Position numbers and translations under genes: made by a program. The notes beneath the pieces are model-generated. The model saw nothing but the letters and a program-made list of their open reading frames with translations, was not told where the DNA came from and searched no databases. A stretch of DNA of 64,000 nt from Cohnella abietis (GTDB lineage Bacteria; Bacillota; Bacilli; Paenibacillales; Paenibacillaceae), in assembly GCF_004295585.1 (NCBI RefSeq), contig NZ_AP019400.1, positions 1,517,501 through 1,581,500 on the forward strand. Direction: 5' to 3'. Positions 43,369 through 52,510 of the stretch are shown here, piece by piece (within the stretch, counting starts at the first letter, position 1; every line of letters starts with the position of its first letter).

Positions 43369-43563
43369 GATCTGAGAAAAGACTATCAAGTTGGGTGACT
43401 GCAGTTGTTCTATTCCCTGAGGCGATCACTCAGCGGAAATTGCTCGTTCCCCGTAAGGGCGTGGGTTAAAGGGGTCTAATAAGAACCAATTATGATTACA
43501 TAATAATTCATAACAAGTCGTCCCCATATTACCTGTAGCAAAAAAACAGCATATCTATCTTTT

Positions 43564-44352
43564 TTAACTTGTCCTTGGTACCAAAGAATAACCAAGAGCT
43601 ACTGAAATTGTAGCGGCGGCTTTTTTAACGGCTTCTCCATATTGTTTGGTTATATCAGATGTGAAATCCTGAGTAAAACCTAGAATCGTAAGGCTCCCAT
43701 TAATCCGGCCAAAGCGGTCAAATATGGGGGCGGCTACTGCACTGACGCCTTGATCCAATTCCTGGTGTGATTCGGAATATCCCACTCGACGGGTTATCTC
43801 AAGGTCATTTGTTAATTTATGGACATCAATAATTGCATTTTCGGAAGATGACTTCAATGATAGGGGATCCATATAACTATCTTGTTCCTGTTGTTCAAGA
43901 AATGCAAGAATCGCCTTACCGGAAGATCCCAAATGAATTGGGCTCAAACGACCGAGTAGATGCGTTACATGAACAGCTGCCGTACTGTCCACTTTATCGA
44001 GACACTTCACCTGGCGATTAGAAATGATAGATAAAGTAACCGTCTCCTTCACTTCAGAGGCCAGACGTTCTAATTCGCTGCGTGCAACTCGCTGAACATT
44101 CAATCTATCGGACAGGCGGTCCATAATAAATTGAAATATTTCCACACGTGCCTCATACTTTCCGTCAGGTAGCTGGGATACGAATCCCCGCCGCTGAAGC
44201 GTACGAAGAATACGGAAGGTGGTTGATTTATTGAAGCCGGAAGCAAGCGAGAGTTCAGCCACACCCCATGCTCCATCTCTTTCAACCAGTCGCATCATAA
44301 CTTCCAATCCTCGATCCAGTGTTTGCAGTTGGTCTGTATCCATTCCCGACAT
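43564..44352 (-). CDS. IclR-family transcriptional regulator
   Basis: A 262-residue regulator. The N-terminal winged helix-turn-helix has GVAELSLASGFNKSTTFRILRTLQRRGFV (about 30-58). The C-terminal effector-binding domain (about 85-250) contains HLLGRLSPIHLGSSGKAILAF and VGYSESHQELDQGVSAVAAPIFD, typical of IclR proteins. It follows the ammonia-lyase gene by 40 bp on the same strand, so the two are probably co-transcribed. Its likely targets are the palindromes at 46037-46096. It presumably senses a metabolite of the lyase pathway. GAGGT lies seven bases before the ATG. Confidence 0.9.
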   Translation of the reverse strand: MSGMDTDQLQTLDRGLEVMMRLVERDGAWGVAELSLASGFNKSTTFRILRTLQRRGFVSQLPDGKYEARVEIFQFIMDRLSDRLNVQRVARSELERLASEVKETVTLSIISNRQVKCLDKVDSTAAVHVTHLLGRLSPIHLGSSGKAILAFLEQQEQDSYMDPLSLKSSSENAIIDVHKLTNDLEITRRVGYSESHQELDQGVSAVAAPIFDRFGRINGSLTILGFTQDFTSDITKQYGEAVKKAAATISVALGYSLVPRTS

Positions 44353-44392
44353 AGATTCTACCTCATCATTTTTCCTCAGTATACAACATCAA

Positions 44393-46006
44393 TTAAATTA
44401 ATACTCCAATAGAAGCTTCAATTTTTTTCACGATCTCGCCGGATTCAGCAAGCTTAATAGCTCCTTTAGAAAGAAAAGGCATGTAAGTATCATTGTCTGT
44501 AAACGGAATGGCTTCCAATAACACATCATACGCAATTTGCGTGCCTGCCCCTAATTTGAAATCACCCAATACATCTCTTGTAATGTAGATGGCTCTTGAT
44601 GCTAACAAATACTCTATGCCAATAATTTTGGGAAGATTATCAATGATTTGCTTCGTTTTCCTGCACGCCCAAGGAGCCATACTCACATGATCTTCCTGAT
44701 TACTTTTGGTAGACAGTGTATCTACACTGGCAGGAAAGCATAGTGTTTTATTCTCGGAGGCGATCGCTGCAGCTGCACATGATATGACAGGGTATCCACA
44801 GTTTAAACCTGCAGGCTCCCCGGCAAGCATTGGAGGTAAGCCATAGTTTAAGGTTGAATCACATAACGCGAAAATCCTTCGTTCCGAAATGTTACCAATT
44901 TCCGCTAGGCTCATGGCCAAAATATCCATTGCAAATGCGATAGGTTCACCGTGAAAGTTCCCCCCGCTTAAGAAATCAAGCTCGCCTTGTTCATTCCAGA
45001 ACACAAGCGGGTTATCCGTGGCCGCATTAATTTCTCTCTCCAGAATTTCTCTGACATAGTTTAAGTTATCTCTGCAAGCACCATGAACTTGTGGCACGCA
45101 ACGAAGCGAATATAAATCTTGAACTCTCGGTTGATATTCTGGATGCAAGACATCATGTTTAAGATGTACTTTCCTTGCGTCTTCAGTGATCCGTTCACTA
45201 TTTTGGACAATCCGTCTAACATTGCTGGCGCTGTCGATTTGCCCTTTTTGCCGTCTTACAAGATGGATTCTTTCATCAAAAGCACTCGGTTCTCCGCGCA
45301 TAGCTTCAAGACTTAGTGAGGCAGAAGCCTCTGCTTCTTTAAGTAGCTTTGCAGCATCGGAGTAGTTGAGCACAGCCATCCCTGCAAACATTGTAGTTCC
45401 ATTAATAAGCGCCAAAGCGTCTTTTGCTTTCAACTGAAAGTTAATGGGATGGATGCCGGCTCTTCTTAAAGCTTCAGGGGCAGGCAATATTTCACCTTCA
45501 TAGTAGGCTTCGGCAGCATCAAACCCTATGAGAACAGATGCCATATGCGCCAATGGTGCTAAATCGCCACAAGCCCCAACAGAGCCTTGAATGGGGATTA
45601 CGGGGTGTACACCTTTATTAAGCATCTCAACAAGCCTATCTACCACTTCAATTCTTAACCCCGAAACGCCCTGACAAAAAGCATTAATTCTTACTACCAT
45701 GGTAGCTCTAACCACTTCTTCCGAAGCAGGCTCACCTACTCCACCGCAATGCGATAAGATAATGTTTTTTTGAAATAAATCATTATCCTCTACCGAAATG
45801 TTGAAATCCTTTAATTTTCCTACGCCCGTATTAAAACCATAGATAGGAGGTGCGTCACTCCTTATCCAATTTTTCTCGATGTATTCTCTAACTTTTATAA
45901 TTTCATTTCTGCTAGATTCGGCTATTTGAACCGGTAATTTATATCTCGAAACATTAATAACATCCTCAATCGTTAGGTTCTCTCCATCCAAGATGACTTC
46001 GTTCAT
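44393..46006 (-). CDS. HAL/PAL-family aromatic amino-acid ammonia-lyase, histidine-lyase-like, with Cys in the MIO triad
   Basis: A 537-residue lyase. YGFNTGVG (catalytic Tyr about 56), LSHCGGVGEP (His86 at the histidine-lyase selectivity position), GSVGACGDLAPL (about 141-152) and SNQEDHVSM (the NQED form typical of histidine ammonia-lyase, versus NQD in PAL/TAL) are visible. The MIO cofactor normally forms from Ala-Ser-Gly; here the codon at 45569-45571 is TGT, giving Ala145-Cys146-Gly147. Mutated HAL with Cys at this position has been reported active, so the enzyme may still work. It would release ammonia from histidine or a related amino acid. The adjacent divergent amino-acid transporter supports a catabolic role. 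ATG 46006 is preferred over 46030. Confidence 0.88.
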   Translation of the reverse strand: MNEVILDGENLTIEDVINVSRYKLPVQIAESSRNEIIKVREYIEKNWIRSDAPPIYGFNTGVGKLKDFNISVEDNDLFQKNIILSHCGGVGEPASEEVVRATMVVRINAFCQGVSGLRIEVVDRLVEMLNKGVHPVIPIQGSVGACGDLAPLAHMASVLIGFDAAEAYYEGEILPAPEALRRAGIHPINFQLKAKDALALINGTTMFAGMAVLNYSDAAKLLKEAEASASLSLEAMRGEPSAFDERIHLVRRQKGQIDSASNVRRIVQNSERITEDARKVHLKHDVLHPEYQPRVQDLYSLRCVPQVHGACRDNLNYVREILEREINAATDNPLVFWNEQGELDFLSGGNFHGEPIAFAMDILAMSLAEIGNISERRIFALCDSTLNYGLPPMLAGEPAGLNCGYPVISCAAAAIASENKTLCFPASVDTLSTKSNQEDHVSMAPWACRKTKQIIDNLPKIIGIEYLLASRAIYITRDVLGDFKLGAGTQIAYDVLLEAIPFTDNDTYMPFLSKGAIKLAESGEIVKKIEASIGVLI

Positions 46007-46036
46007 ATTCAATCCAATCCCCCGTATCATCGAACC

Positions 46037-46063
46037 GTTTCTATAATAGAAACGATAGTTTCT
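46037..46063. promoter_or_regulatory. Two overlapping perfect palindromes, likely IclR operator
   Basis: GTTTCTATAATAGAAAC (46037-46053) is a 17-bp perfect palindrome, and AGAAACGATAGTTTCT (46048-46063) is a second, sharing one arm. GTTTC/GAAAC arms resemble operators of IclR-type regulators such as KdgR. They lie between the divergent lyase and transporter genes. Confidence 0.6.
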
Positions 46064-46083
46064 TTATTCGGTCTATAAAATGA

Positions 46084-46096
46084 AGTCTAATAGACT
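46084..46096. promoter_or_regulatory. 13-bp palindrome in the lyase/transporter intergenic region
   Basis: AGTCTAATAGACT, perfect around one central base. A further GTCTATAAAATGAAGTCTA pattern overlaps it. Possible additional regulator site. Confidence 0.4.
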
Positions 46097-46220
46097 GATG
46101 ATCGCATGTCAATGTTTTTCTTATAGGCTTAGTCGGAATTAAAAAAAGGGGGCAATTTTAGTGTGAAAATTAACGCTTCATCTAATCAAACTAATCCAAT
46201 AAATTATATTGGAATTAATA

Positions 46221-46249
46221 TTGACGTGAAAAATTACGTGTGATAATAT
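46221..46249 (+). promoter_or_regulatory. Promoter of the amino-acid ABC transporter
   Basis: TTGACG, 17 bp, TAATAT, 35 bp before the binding-protein start. Confidence 0.65.
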
Positions 46250-46283
46250 CGTGAACATTAAATAGATTTGTGGAGGAACAACG

Positions 46284-47066
46284 ATGAAAAAGACAGGATT
46301 TTCTATTGCAGCACTAGTAATAATTGGGTCACTTATATTCACAGGTTGCAGTAAGAAAGAGACAAACTTACTGGAATCTATCAAAAAGAGCGGTGAAATA
46401 CGGATAGGTACGGAAGGCACTTATGCGCCATTTACTTATCATGATAATGATGGGAAGCTCGTCGGTTTTGATGTGGAAATTGCCGAGGCGGTAGCGAAGA
46501 AATTAGGTGTAAAGGCTAAGTTTATTGAAACGAAATGGGACGGTATGTTTGCTGGGTTAGATGCCAAACGTTTCGATGCCGTAGTGAATGAAGTGAATAT
46601 TAAAGAAGATCGCAAGGTAAAATACGATTTTTCGGATTCCTATATTGTTTCTAAAGCAGTCCTTATCGTTCATAAAGATAACGACAATATTAAACAATTT
46701 TCGGATTTAAAAGGAAAAAAAGCTGGAGAATCATTGACGAGTAATTTAGCAGATATTGCCAGAGAAAATGGGGCAACTATCGTGCAAACGGATGGATTTA
46801 ACCAGGCTATTGATCTACTGACTAGCAAGCGAATTGATGCTACAATCAATGACGGTCTTTCTTTCTTGGATTTTACTAAGCAAAAACCAGATGCTCAAAT
46901 CAAGGTAGTTGATGAGCTGGATAACGCTGCTCCAAGTGGTATTTTATTTAACAAGGGTAATCAAGATCTAGTCGATGCCGTGAATAAAGCTCTGGCAGAT
47001 ATTAAAGCAGATGGTACGTATTTAGAAATATCACAAAAATATTTTGGTGCTGATGTATCCAAATAA
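46284..47066 (+). CDS. Amino-acid ABC transporter substrate-binding lipoprotein
   Basis: A 260-residue family 3 binding protein: lipobox FTGCS (Cys about 22), GEIRIGTEGTYAPFTYHDNDGKL (about 36-58, ligand-binding signature), GFDVEIAEAVAKKLG (about 60-74) and IDATINDGLSFLDF. It binds a polar amino acid outside the cell. First of three genes with tight spacing (13 and 12 bp gaps). TGTGGAGGAAC before the ATG. The divergent lyase suggests histidine or another lyase substrate as ligand, by inference. Confidence 0.93.
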   Translation: MKKTGFSIAALVIIGSLIFTGCSKKETNLLESIKKSGEIRIGTEGTYAPFTYHDNDGKLVGFDVEIAEAVAKKLGVKAKFIETKWDGMFAGLDAKRFDAVVNEVNIKEDRKVKYDFSDSYIVSKAVLIVHKDNDNIKQFSDLKGKKAGESLTSNLADIARENGATIVQTDGFNQAIDLLTSKRIDATINDGLSFLDFTKQKPDAQIKVVDELDNAAPSGILFNKGNQDLVDAVNKALADIKADGTYLEISQKYFGADVSK

Positions 47067-47079
47067 AGGATAAAAACCA

Positions 47080-47757
47080 ATGAGTGATCAAGCGGAACGA
47101 TTAATTAATATTTTTTGGGAATCATTTCTACCTCTGTTAAGAGCAGGGGTAGCTTTTACAATTCCATTGACTTTAATTTCCTTTTTTCTAGGCTTAGGTC
47201 TCGCTTTGTTAACAGCAATAGTTCGACTTTCTGAATGGAAATTGTTGAAAGCTTTAGCCAGATTTTATGTATGGGTGATTCGAGGAACGCCGCTAATCGT
47301 GCAATTATTTATTATTTTTTACGGATTACCAAGTTTAGGAATTACAATTGATGGTTTTCCAGCGGCCGTAATTGGTTTTACGCTTAGCGTAGGTGCATAT
47401 GGTTCTGAAATTATTCGTGCAGCGATTCTTTCTATTGCTAAAGGGCAATGGGAGGCTGCATATTCCATGGGTATGACGAGATCTCAAGCGCTTCGTCGTA
47501 TTATTTTACCGCAAGCAGCACGTGTTTCTGTTCCACCTCTTTCTAATTCTTTTATTAGCTTAATAAAAGATACTTCCTTGGCCTTTGTCATAACAGTGCC
47601 AGAAATGTTTGCAATATCTCAACAAATAACTGCTAAGTACTACGAGCCTTTGTTGCTCTATTGTGAAGTAGGCTTGATCTATTTAATTTTTAGCAGTGTG
47701 CTTTCTAGTTTTCAACGACGGTTGGAAAAACACTTTGACCGATATAATGCAAAATAG
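47080..47757 (+). CDS. Amino-acid ABC transporter permease (HisM/GlnP type)
   Basis: A 225-residue permease with five membrane helices. YVWVIRGTPLIVQLFIIFYGLP (about 65-86) is the polar-amino-acid permease hallmark and AAYSMGMTRSQALRRIILPQAARVS (about 126-150) is the EAA coupling helix that contacts the ATPase. It presumably dimerises to form the channel. Confidence 0.94.
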   Translation: MSDQAERLINIFWESFLPLLRAGVAFTIPLTLISFFLGLGLALLTAIVRLSEWKLLKALARFYVWVIRGTPLIVQLFIIFYGLPSLGITIDGFPAAVIGFTLSVGAYGSEIIRAAILSIAKGQWEAAYSMGMTRSQALRRIILPQAARVSVPPLSNSFISLIKDTSLAFVITVPEMFAISQQITAKYYEPLLLYCEVGLIYLIFSSVLSSFQRRLEKHFDRYNAK

Positions 47758-47769
47758 AGGGAGTAAGTG

Positions 47770-48513
47770 ATGATAGAAATTGCCAAGCTGAGAAAAACGT
47801 TTGATAAGCTAGAAGTACTCAAAGGGATAAACCTAACTATTATAAGGGGCCAAGTCACTGTTATTATTGGTCCTTCTGGTTCAGGAAAAACAACCTTGCT
47901 TCGCAGCATGAATTTATTAGAGTACCCTACCGAAGGAACTATACAAATGGGTCCCACAACAATTGAGTTTAAAGAAAAATCAAAGCCAAAACTCAGTGAT
48001 GTATTAGCTTTGCGTAAACAATCTGGGATGGTGTTTCAGTCCAATAACCTATTTCCACATATGACTGCTTTGGGTAATGTGATGGAAGCACAGGTTATCG
48101 TGCAGAAAAAATCAAAAGAAGCAGCCAGAGTCCGTGCATTAGAGCTCTTACAAAAGGTCGGTCTGAAAGAAAAGGCTAATGCGTTTCCGCACCAGCTATC
48201 CGGTGGACAGCAGCAGCGGGTTGGAATTGCGCGTGCTATGGCTACTGACCCACAGTTGCTCTTATTCGATGAACCAACATCAGCATTGGACCCAGAATTG
48301 ATCGGCGAAGTATTAAAGGTAATTAAGGAGTTGGCCACAGAAGGAATTACTATGGTTATTGTGACTCATGAAATGAAGTTTGCCAGCGAGGTGGCGGATC
48401 GAGTCATCTTCATGGATGATGGCCGGATACTGGAGGATGGGACACCAGATCAAGTTTTTAATCATCCGACGAATGAGCGAACACGCCTATTTTTATCACA
48501 CTTAAATCATTAA
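47770..48513 (+). CDS. Amino-acid ABC transporter ATP-binding protein
   Basis: A 247-residue ATPase with Walker [10 protein letters not shown] (about 34-42), Q-loop [12 protein letters not shown] (about 88-99), signature [14 protein letters not shown] (about 141-154), Walker [13 protein letters not shown] (about 162-173) and H-loop VTHEM. ATG 47770 has AGGGAG seven bases upstream; the preceding GTG is less well placed. It completes the importer and is followed by a strong terminator. Confidence 0.95.
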   Translation: MIEIAKLRKTFDKLEVLKGINLTIIRGQVTVIIGPSGSGKTTLLRSMNLLEYPTEGTIQMGPTTIEFKEKSKPKLSDVLALRKQSGMVFQSNNLFPHMTALGNVMEAQVIVQKKSKEAARVRALELLQKVGLKEKANAFPHQLSGGQQQRVGIARAMATDPQLLLFDEPTSALDPELIGEVLKVIKELATEGITMVIVTHEMKFASEVADRVIFMDDGRILEDGTPDQVFNHPTNERTRLFLSHLNH

Positions 48514-48589
48514 AATAGAGGTTATGAAAATGCTAAAGGACAGGAAGTAGGGAGTCATTATCAGGTCCGGGCGCGAGCTGCAATTTAAT

Positions 48590-48647
48590 AAAAACACCTT
48601 CAGCGATGTACTATTTCGTAAGAGATAGCATCTTGAAGGTGTTTTTG
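48590..48647 (+). terminator. Terminator of the amino-acid transporter operon
   Basis: A perfect 13-bp stem, AAAAACACCTTCA with its complement, and inner GATG/CATC and CTAT/ATAG pairs, ending in TTTTTG. Confidence 0.88.
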
Positions 48648-48834
48648 CGTTTATTCTACCTCATCCCACCGAATCCCATCCCAAGATGCGGTATGTTTGT
48701 TCCATTTGGAACAGCATGCCGCATTTTCACGCGCATTAACATGTCACCAAAGTACAAATTCAGGTCACGCGTGCGGTGTGTTGAGGGCTACGTGGAGCTC
48801 TATGATAAGAACATACCAACTAGAAAGGGCGCGA

Positions 48835-49767
48835 TTGACTAAGATGCCGAATTCGTCTATCTGGAAATCTTTTCGAAAATATAAGGTACTGCTGCTCATG
48901 CTGCTGCCGGGCTTTCTATACTTGCTGCTGAACAACTATTTGCCAATGTTCGGCGTGGTTATCGCGTTCAAGAACATTAACTATGCGCAAGGGATATGGG
49001 GAAGTGATTGGAACGGTTTCAAAAACTTTGAATTTCTGTTCCGAACGGAAGACGCTTATATCATTACGAGAAATACAATTCTGTACAATTTAACTTTCAT
49101 TGTAATCAACTTAGTAGGCGCTGTAACGCTTGCCGTGCTTCTCAATGAAATCCGAGCCCGGTTGGCGGCTCGATTGTATCAGAGCTTGATCCTGTTGCCT
49201 TATTTATTCTCGACCGTCATCGTCGGTTATCTCGTTTATGCATTCCTGAGCGCGGATTTTGGTTTCCTGAATCATCGGGTGCTACCCCTATTCGGAATGG
49301 AGCCACTGGTCTGGTACAGCGAAGCAAAGGTATGGCCCTACATTCTCGTTATCGTGAACACATGGAAATCCGTCGGCTATTTGAGCATCATCTACTTGGC
49401 TGCAATTGTGGGACTCGAAAAGGAATACTACGAAGCATCCCGAATTGACGGCGCGAACAAGTGGCATCAGTTCTCGAGAATTACGATTCCCTTGATCTCT
49501 CCAGTCATTGTGATCATGACGCTCCTACAGGTCGGTCGTATTTTTAACTCCGATTTCGGTTTGTTTTACCAGGTCACGATGAATTCCGGTTCTATCTTGC
49601 GGACGACTAACGTTATCGATACTTACGTTTATCGCGCTTTGATTCAATTGGGGGATATCGGAATGTCGTCTGCTGCAGGTCTGTTCCAATCCGTTGTTGG
49701 ATTCGTTTTAGTTTTATCCGTCAACCTGATCGTTCGTAAAATCAACAAGGACAACGCTTTGTTTTGA
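48835..49767 (+). CDS. Sugar ABC transporter permease, LplB type
   Basis: About 310 residues with six membrane helices. RKYKVLLLMLLPGFLYLLLNNYLPMFGVVIAFKNI near the start is typical of LplB/YteP permeases, and EYYEASRIDGANKWHQFSRITIPL (about 200-224) is the EAA loop. The TTG at 48835 with AGAAAGGG five bases upstream looks better than ATG 48844; a longer frame from 48697 has no start signal. First gene of the operon permease-permease-binding protein-kinase-regulator. Confidence 0.9.
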   Translation: MTKMPNSSIWKSFRKYKVLLLMLLPGFLYLLLNNYLPMFGVVIAFKNINYAQGIWGSDWNGFKNFEFLFRTEDAYIITRNTILYNLTFIVINLVGAVTLAVLLNEIRARLAARLYQSLILLPYLFSTVIVGYLVYAFLSADFGFLNHRVLPLFGMEPLVWYSEAKVWPYILVIVNTWKSVGYLSIIYLAAIVGLEKEYYEASRIDGANKWHQFSRITIPLISPVIVIMTLLQVGRIFNSDFGLFYQVTMNSGSILRTTNVIDTYVYRALIQLGDIGMSSAAGLFQSVVGFVLVLSVNLIVRKINKDNALF

Positions 49768-49782
49768 TAGGAGAGAAACCTC

Positions 49783-50718
49783 ATGCGGAATACCAGTGTC
49801 ATTACGCCCAGCACCACGCAAACGGCAACACGTCAGCAGAAATTTTCCGTCTATCAATTGCTGTTGCACATTATTTTCATCATCACATCAATCCTTGTTA
49901 TCATTCCAGTTATTCTTGTGCTTGCTGTGTCCTTTTCCGATGAGAATTCGATCTTTATTGAAGGGTACTCCTTTATTCCCAAAAAGTTCAGCATGGATGC
50001 CTATACCTATCTTTGGCAAGATAAAATGGCTATTCTTCATGCGTACGGCGTTTCGATATCGGTTACGGTCATCGGTGGAATCATAGGTCTTCTGCTTACG
50101 GCTTTGTTCGCCTACCCGATTTCCAGACGAGATTTCCCATTACGAAACGTATTCTCGTTTTATGTTTTCTTTACGATTTTGTTTGGAGGCGGCCTCGTTC
50201 CTTGGTACATGGTATTTACGAATATCATCGACGTCAAAGATTCCATGATTGCCCTGATTTTGCCGGGTCTGCTGATGAACGGCTTTAATGTCCTCATTAT
50301 GCGTACCTTCTTTCAGAACATGGTTCCACCTTCCCTGATCGAATCGGCGACGATCGATGGTGCGGGCGAATTCCGGATTTGGTGGCAGATCATCATGCCG
50401 CTTTCCTTGCCCGTGTTAGCCACGATCGGTTTGTTCAGTACGCTAGGCTATTGGAATGACTGGTTCAACTCCCTGATTTTCGTCTCCGACGCTAAGTGGT
50501 ATAGCTTGCAGTATGTCATGCAAAAGACGCTGCTCGACGTGCAGTTTCTATCACAGCATTCCAGTAGTGGAGGCACCTCTGCCCTATTAGCCGCCGTTCC
50601 GACAGAGACGGTCAGAATGGCGATGGCGATCATTGGAGCCGGTCCGGTTGTGCTTGCTTATCCGTTCTTTCAACGTTATCTGGTACAAGGTCTGACGATC
50701 GGCGCTGTGAAAGGCTAA
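49783..50718 (+). CDS. Sugar ABC transporter permease, LplC type
   Basis: A 311-residue permease with six membrane helices. SFSDENSIFIEGYSFIPKKFSMDAY (about 47-71) and LIESATIDGAGEFRIWWQIIMPL (about 186-208, EAA loop) match LplC/YtcP proteins. It pairs with the preceding permease as a heterodimer. No ATPase is in the operon; these Paenibacillus-type importers generally use a shared MsmX-like ATPase encoded elsewhere. Confidence 0.92.
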   Translation: MRNTSVITPSTTQTATRQQKFSVYQLLLHIIFIITSILVIIPVILVLAVSFSDENSIFIEGYSFIPKKFSMDAYTYLWQDKMAILHAYGVSISVTVIGGIIGLLLTALFAYPISRRDFPLRNVFSFYVFFTILFGGGLVPWYMVFTNIIDVKDSMIALILPGLLMNGFNVLIMRTFFQNMVPPSLIESATIDGAGEFRIWWQIIMPLSLPVLATIGLFSTLGYWNDWFNSLIFVSDAKWYSLQYVMQKTLLDVQFLSQHSSSGGTSALLAAVPTETVRMAMAIIGAGPVVLAYPFFQRYLVQGLTIGAVKG

Positions 50719-50843
50719 TACCGAATATGGCTTAACAGCTTGAGAGGGGGGATGCGGCAGAGTAGATGCAAGGGCGTATGGTGAATTTGAAAGTCGAATA
50801 GTGGAGATACGTGTTAAAATGATAACATTGGAGGGTCATATCC

Positions 50844-52394
50844 ATGAAAAAGCAATTCGTCATCATTCTTAGTTTAGTCGTAATATTGGGTGTTATTTTA
50901 TCAGGGTGCGGCGATTCGAAGAACAACAACGCTTCTAGTCCGGCAGCAAGTCCTGCGGAGTCATCAACTAGCCCGTCATCGTCCGAAGAGCCATCAGATT
51001 CGGTAAAGCTTGATCCTTATAAGCTGGTCATGGTTTATCCGGGAGGCAATCCTAAGGATCTTAAGCTCGTTGAAGAAGAGATGAGCAAATATTTAACAGA
51101 GAAAATTAATGCGACTATCGAACTGAAACCGATCGATTGGGGTGCATGGGCTGACAAATCGAATCTCATGTTCACATCCAACGATAAGTTTGACCTTATC
51201 TTTACGGCTGCCTGGTTGCAGTACAACTCCAACGTTGCGAAGGGCCAATTCCTGGAACTGGACAAGTTGATCGATCAGTACGGACAAGGCGCTAAGGAAA
51301 CACTCGGGCCGGATTGGATCAAAGGTAGCCAGGTCAATGGGCATAACTACGGGCTTCCGACTTTGAAGGAGTTCGCAGGTGCTGCAGGGCTGCTCTTCCG
51401 CAAAGATCTAGTAGAGAAATATAATATAGATCTGAATGCGATCAATACGATGGACGATCTCACACCGATCTTCCAAACGATCAAGGACAAAGAGCCGGGT
51501 GTCACACCGCTAGTCCAATCGCTATCTCTTAACCTGCCAGGCTTGATTTCAGGCTATTCCCTTGATTATCTCGGCGATAGCTATGGGGTAGTTGATCCAG
51601 ATAGTGGAGACCTGAAGGTTGTGAACATGTTCGAAACAAAGAAGTATACGGACGCAGTTCAACAGATGCGGAAATGGAACAAGGCTGGATTTATCAATAA
51701 AGATGCGTCTACGATTAAAGACGATCAGCTATACAACGTGATGAAGGCGGGTAAAGGATTCGCGTTTGCCGCATCCACCAAGCCAGGAAAGAATGCGGAA
51801 ATGAGCACGCAGCTCGGTGTAGACCTGTTGCAAAAGGATTTGATCAAGCCTCAGACGACGACGAGCGAGGCATCGGGAGCGATGCTGGCGATCTCTCGGA
51901 CATCCGGAAATCCGGAGCGTGCGATGATGTTCCTTAACTTGCTGTATACGGACCAATATTTGATTAATTTGCTCGACTTCGGTATCGAAGGTAAGCATTA
52001 CGTGAAGAGCGCAGACAATGTTCTCGACTTCCCTGAAGGAGTTACAGCTCAAACGAGTGGTTACAATCCGGGTGCAGCTTGGATGTTTGGTAACCAATTA
52101 AATACGTACTTGTGGAGCAACGAGGACCCGAACAAATGGAATAAATTCAAGGAATTTAACGACAGCTCTACCAAATCACTGGCGCTTGGCTTCGTTTGGG
52201 ATCCTACCAATGTCAAGAACGAAGTGGCGGCAGTCGCGAATGCAAGAACGGAATTTAGCGGGGCGATCCAGACAGGGACGATCGATCCGGACAAATTTTT
52301 GCCGCAGTTTAACCAGAAGCTGAAGGATGCGGGTCTTGATAAGATTATTGAAGAGAAGCAAAAGCAATTAGATGCATGGGCTCAAAATAAATAA
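50844..52394 (+). CDS. Extracellular solute-binding lipoprotein, LplA type
   Basis: A 516-residue binding protein: lipobox LSGCG (Cys about 23), a Ser/Pro-rich linker (about 30-55), then an LplA-type fold (YKLVMVYPGGNPKDLKLVEEEMSKYL, about 56-82, and DLIFTAAWLQYNSNVAKGQFLELDKL). It captures an oligosaccharide for the preceding permeases. GGAGGG before the ATG. A terminator-like hairpin after the gene suggests higher expression than the downstream kinase. Confidence 0.92.
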   Translation: MKKQFVIILSLVVILGVILSGCGDSKNNNASSPAASPAESSTSPSSSEEPSDSVKLDPYKLVMVYPGGNPKDLKLVEEEMSKYLTEKINATIELKPIDWGAWADKSNLMFTSNDKFDLIFTAAWLQYNSNVAKGQFLELDKLIDQYGQGAKETLGPDWIKGSQVNGHNYGLPTLKEFAGAAGLLFRKDLVEKYNIDLNAINTMDDLTPIFQTIKDKEPGVTPLVQSLSLNLPGLISGYSLDYLGDSYGVVDPDSGDLKVVNMFETKKYTDAVQQMRKWNKAGFINKDASTIKDDQLYNVMKAGKGFAFAASTKPGKNAEMSTQLGVDLLQKDLIKPQTTTSEASGAMLAISRTSGNPERAMMFLNLLYTDQYLINLLDFGIEGKHYVKSADNVLDFPEGVTAQTSGYNPGAAWMFGNQLNTYLWSNEDPNKWNKFKEFNDSSTKSLALGFVWDPTNVKNEVAAVANARTEFSGAIQTGTIDPDKFLPQFNQKLKDAGLDKIIEEKQKQLDAWAQNK

Positions 52395-52414
52395 GCGTGC
52401 CTCCTAATCGGTGC

Positions 52415-52456
52415 GGAAAGCGTGAATCCTCTATAGGTTCACGCTTTCCCCTTTTG
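52415..52456 (+). terminator. Hairpin terminator between the binding-protein gene and the kinase gene
   Basis: A perfect 12-bp stem GGAAAGCGTGAA/TTCACGCTTTCC and CCTTTTGC tail. Probably partial, leaving read-through to the regulator genes. Confidence 0.75.
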
Positions 52457-52510
52457 CTTTTATAATGGAGTGGCTCGAAACGTTGGATAGGACAGGAGGA
52501 AGAGCTACCG

